Below, piece by piece: positions 16,345 to 17,029 of a stretch of 17,029 bases of DNA. Made by a program: the position numbers and the translations under genes. Position 1 is the first letter of the stretch, and every line of letters begins with the position of its first letter. The notes below the pieces were generated by a model. That model did not search any database. It was not told the DNA's origin and worked only from the letters and a program-made list of their open reading frames with translations. This DNA is from Candidatus Adiutrix sp. (GTDB lineage: Bacteria; Desulfobacterota; Desulfarculia; Adiutricales; Adiutricaceae): the NCBI GenBank assembly GCA_031285975.1, contig JAITVE010000376.1:1-17029 (forward strand), written 5' to 3'.

Positions 16345-17029
16345 TTATTTTTTACCCGCCCCGGTCAAGGTCGCCAGAACGGCTTCAATCTGTCGCCGAC
16401 GCTCGGCGGCGGTCGGTTCTTCCCGGCCCGCCAATCCGGCCAGGGCTTGCTGATATAAGGTGATGGCCGTGTCCGTCCGCCCGGCCTGGGCGTTGACGCG
16501 GGCCGCGTAGAGGAGCGCGCCGGACTGGTTCAGGGCCCGCTCGGCTTCATTGCGGCCGGGCGGGTCGGCGGCCTGGGCGGTCAACTCAGCGGTCAGTTCC
16601 CCCACCCGGCCGGATTCCTCCAAGCCCTTTAATTTCAAGCTGTAATAGCGCATGTACGGCTGGCTGACCGGGCCGAAACGCCCGGCGGCCTCTGCCAGCA
16701 CGGGGGCCAGGCGGGCCTGGAATTCGTCCGGGCGGCCCAGGCTGGCCAGGGCGGCCAGCTCCAGCCGCAAAAGGTCGGCTTCGGGCAGGGCCGTTTTTTC
16801 CGGCGGCGCGGTTCCGGCGGCTTTCCGGGAACCGGCGGCCAGGCCGGAATCTGCCTGAGCCAGGACGTCCCGCAGTTCCCGCTGGGCAGCGGCATCGGGG
16901 GCCTGCTTTAAGAGGGCCTCCGCGACGCCCTTGGCCCGGCGGTAATAGGCGTCGCGCTCGACGCTCCGGTTCATGCCCCCGACCAGGGCGGCCAGGCGCA
17001 GATAGATGTGGCCCGCCGCCGGGTACTGG
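16345..17029 (-). CDS. TPR-like helical-repeat protein (5' end outside the window)
   Basis: At least 227 residues. Although an ATG exists at 16974, the frame stays open to the window edge and encodes QYPAAGHIYLRLAALVGG just before it, which fits a helical repeat, so the gene very likely starts beyond 17029. The sequence is almost all predicted helix, rich in Ala, Leu, Arg and Glu, with TPR-like pieces such as DTAITLYQQALAGLAGR and YYRRAKGVAEALLKQ. It ends in a basic tail, GAGKK. No signal sequence is visible, but the N-terminus is missing. It is convergent with rsmE. Probably a TPR or outer-membrane-assembly-type protein; exact function unknown. Confidence 0.75.
   Translation of the reverse strand, partial: QYPAAGHIYLRLAALVGGMNRSVERDAYYRRAKGVAEALLKQAPDAAAQRELRDVLAQADSGLAAGSRKAAGTAPPEKTALPEADLLRLELAALASLGRPDEFQARLAPVLAEAAGRFGPVSQPYMRYYSLKLKGLEESGRVGELTAELTAQAADPPGRNEAERALNQSGALLYAARVNAQAGRTDTAITLYQQALAGLAGREEPTAAERRRQIEAVLATLTGAGKK

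Overview
The window is a high-GC chromosomal segment, almost certainly from an anaerobic Gram-negative bacterium. The best guess is a Desulfobacterota (Deltaproteobacteria)-like lineage. The guess rests on the ~1,440-residue fused CoA-dehydratase-activase protein, typical of strict anaerobes, on lipoprotein and signal-peptide genes, and on an RNase E/G gene. No rRNA gene or other phylogenetic marker is present, so this is inference. I see no tRNA, rRNA, CRISPR array, integrase or intact insertion sequence.

Layout: (1) 1-944, plus strand, the 3' part of dihydroorotase pyrC. (2) 945-1116, a convergent gap with a 99-bp REPIN-like inverted pair of hairpins. (3) 1117-3159, minus strand, a predicted lipoprotein built on a 144-residue repeat (two near-identical copies and a diverged third). 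A 373-bp non-coding stretch with a 27-nt AG microsatellite lies upstream of it. (4) 3539-6919, minus strand, a likely three-gene transcription unit read from right to left: an exported protein of about twelve ~40-residue helical repeats, an exported membrane-anchored protein, and an ABC-2-type ATPase. The last two overlap by ATGA. No permease follows the ATPase. (5) 6920-7366, a divergent intergenic region with possible extended -10 promoters and a single copy of the hairpin repeat. (6) 7367-11683, plus strand, the giant double activase/reductase. (7) 11731-16332, plus strand, a tight operon: RNase E/G (rng), a small predicted lipoprotein, a metal-dependent amidohydrolase, prmA (ribosomal protein L11 methyltransferase) and rsmE (16S rRNA m3U1498 methyltransferase), with stop/start overlaps at three of four junctions. 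(8) 16345-17029, minus strand, the 3' part of a helical-repeat (TPR-like) gene convergent with rsmE.

The right half joins RNA processing with ribosome methylation, a housekeeping cluster. The left half is more mosaic: the repeat lipoprotein (1117-3159) and the 12-repeat protein (5288-6919) look markedly less GC-rich than their neighbours. Hand counts of one 60-base line in each gave about 53% GC, against about 60-70% in lines from the ABC, activase and rng genes. These two genes look like accessory or recently acquired envelope genes. The most interesting items are the 144-residue triple repeat lipoprotein with its microsatellite, the orphan ABC ATPase unit, the fused activase and the REPIN-like element. 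I found nothing that can be firmly called an undescribed system.
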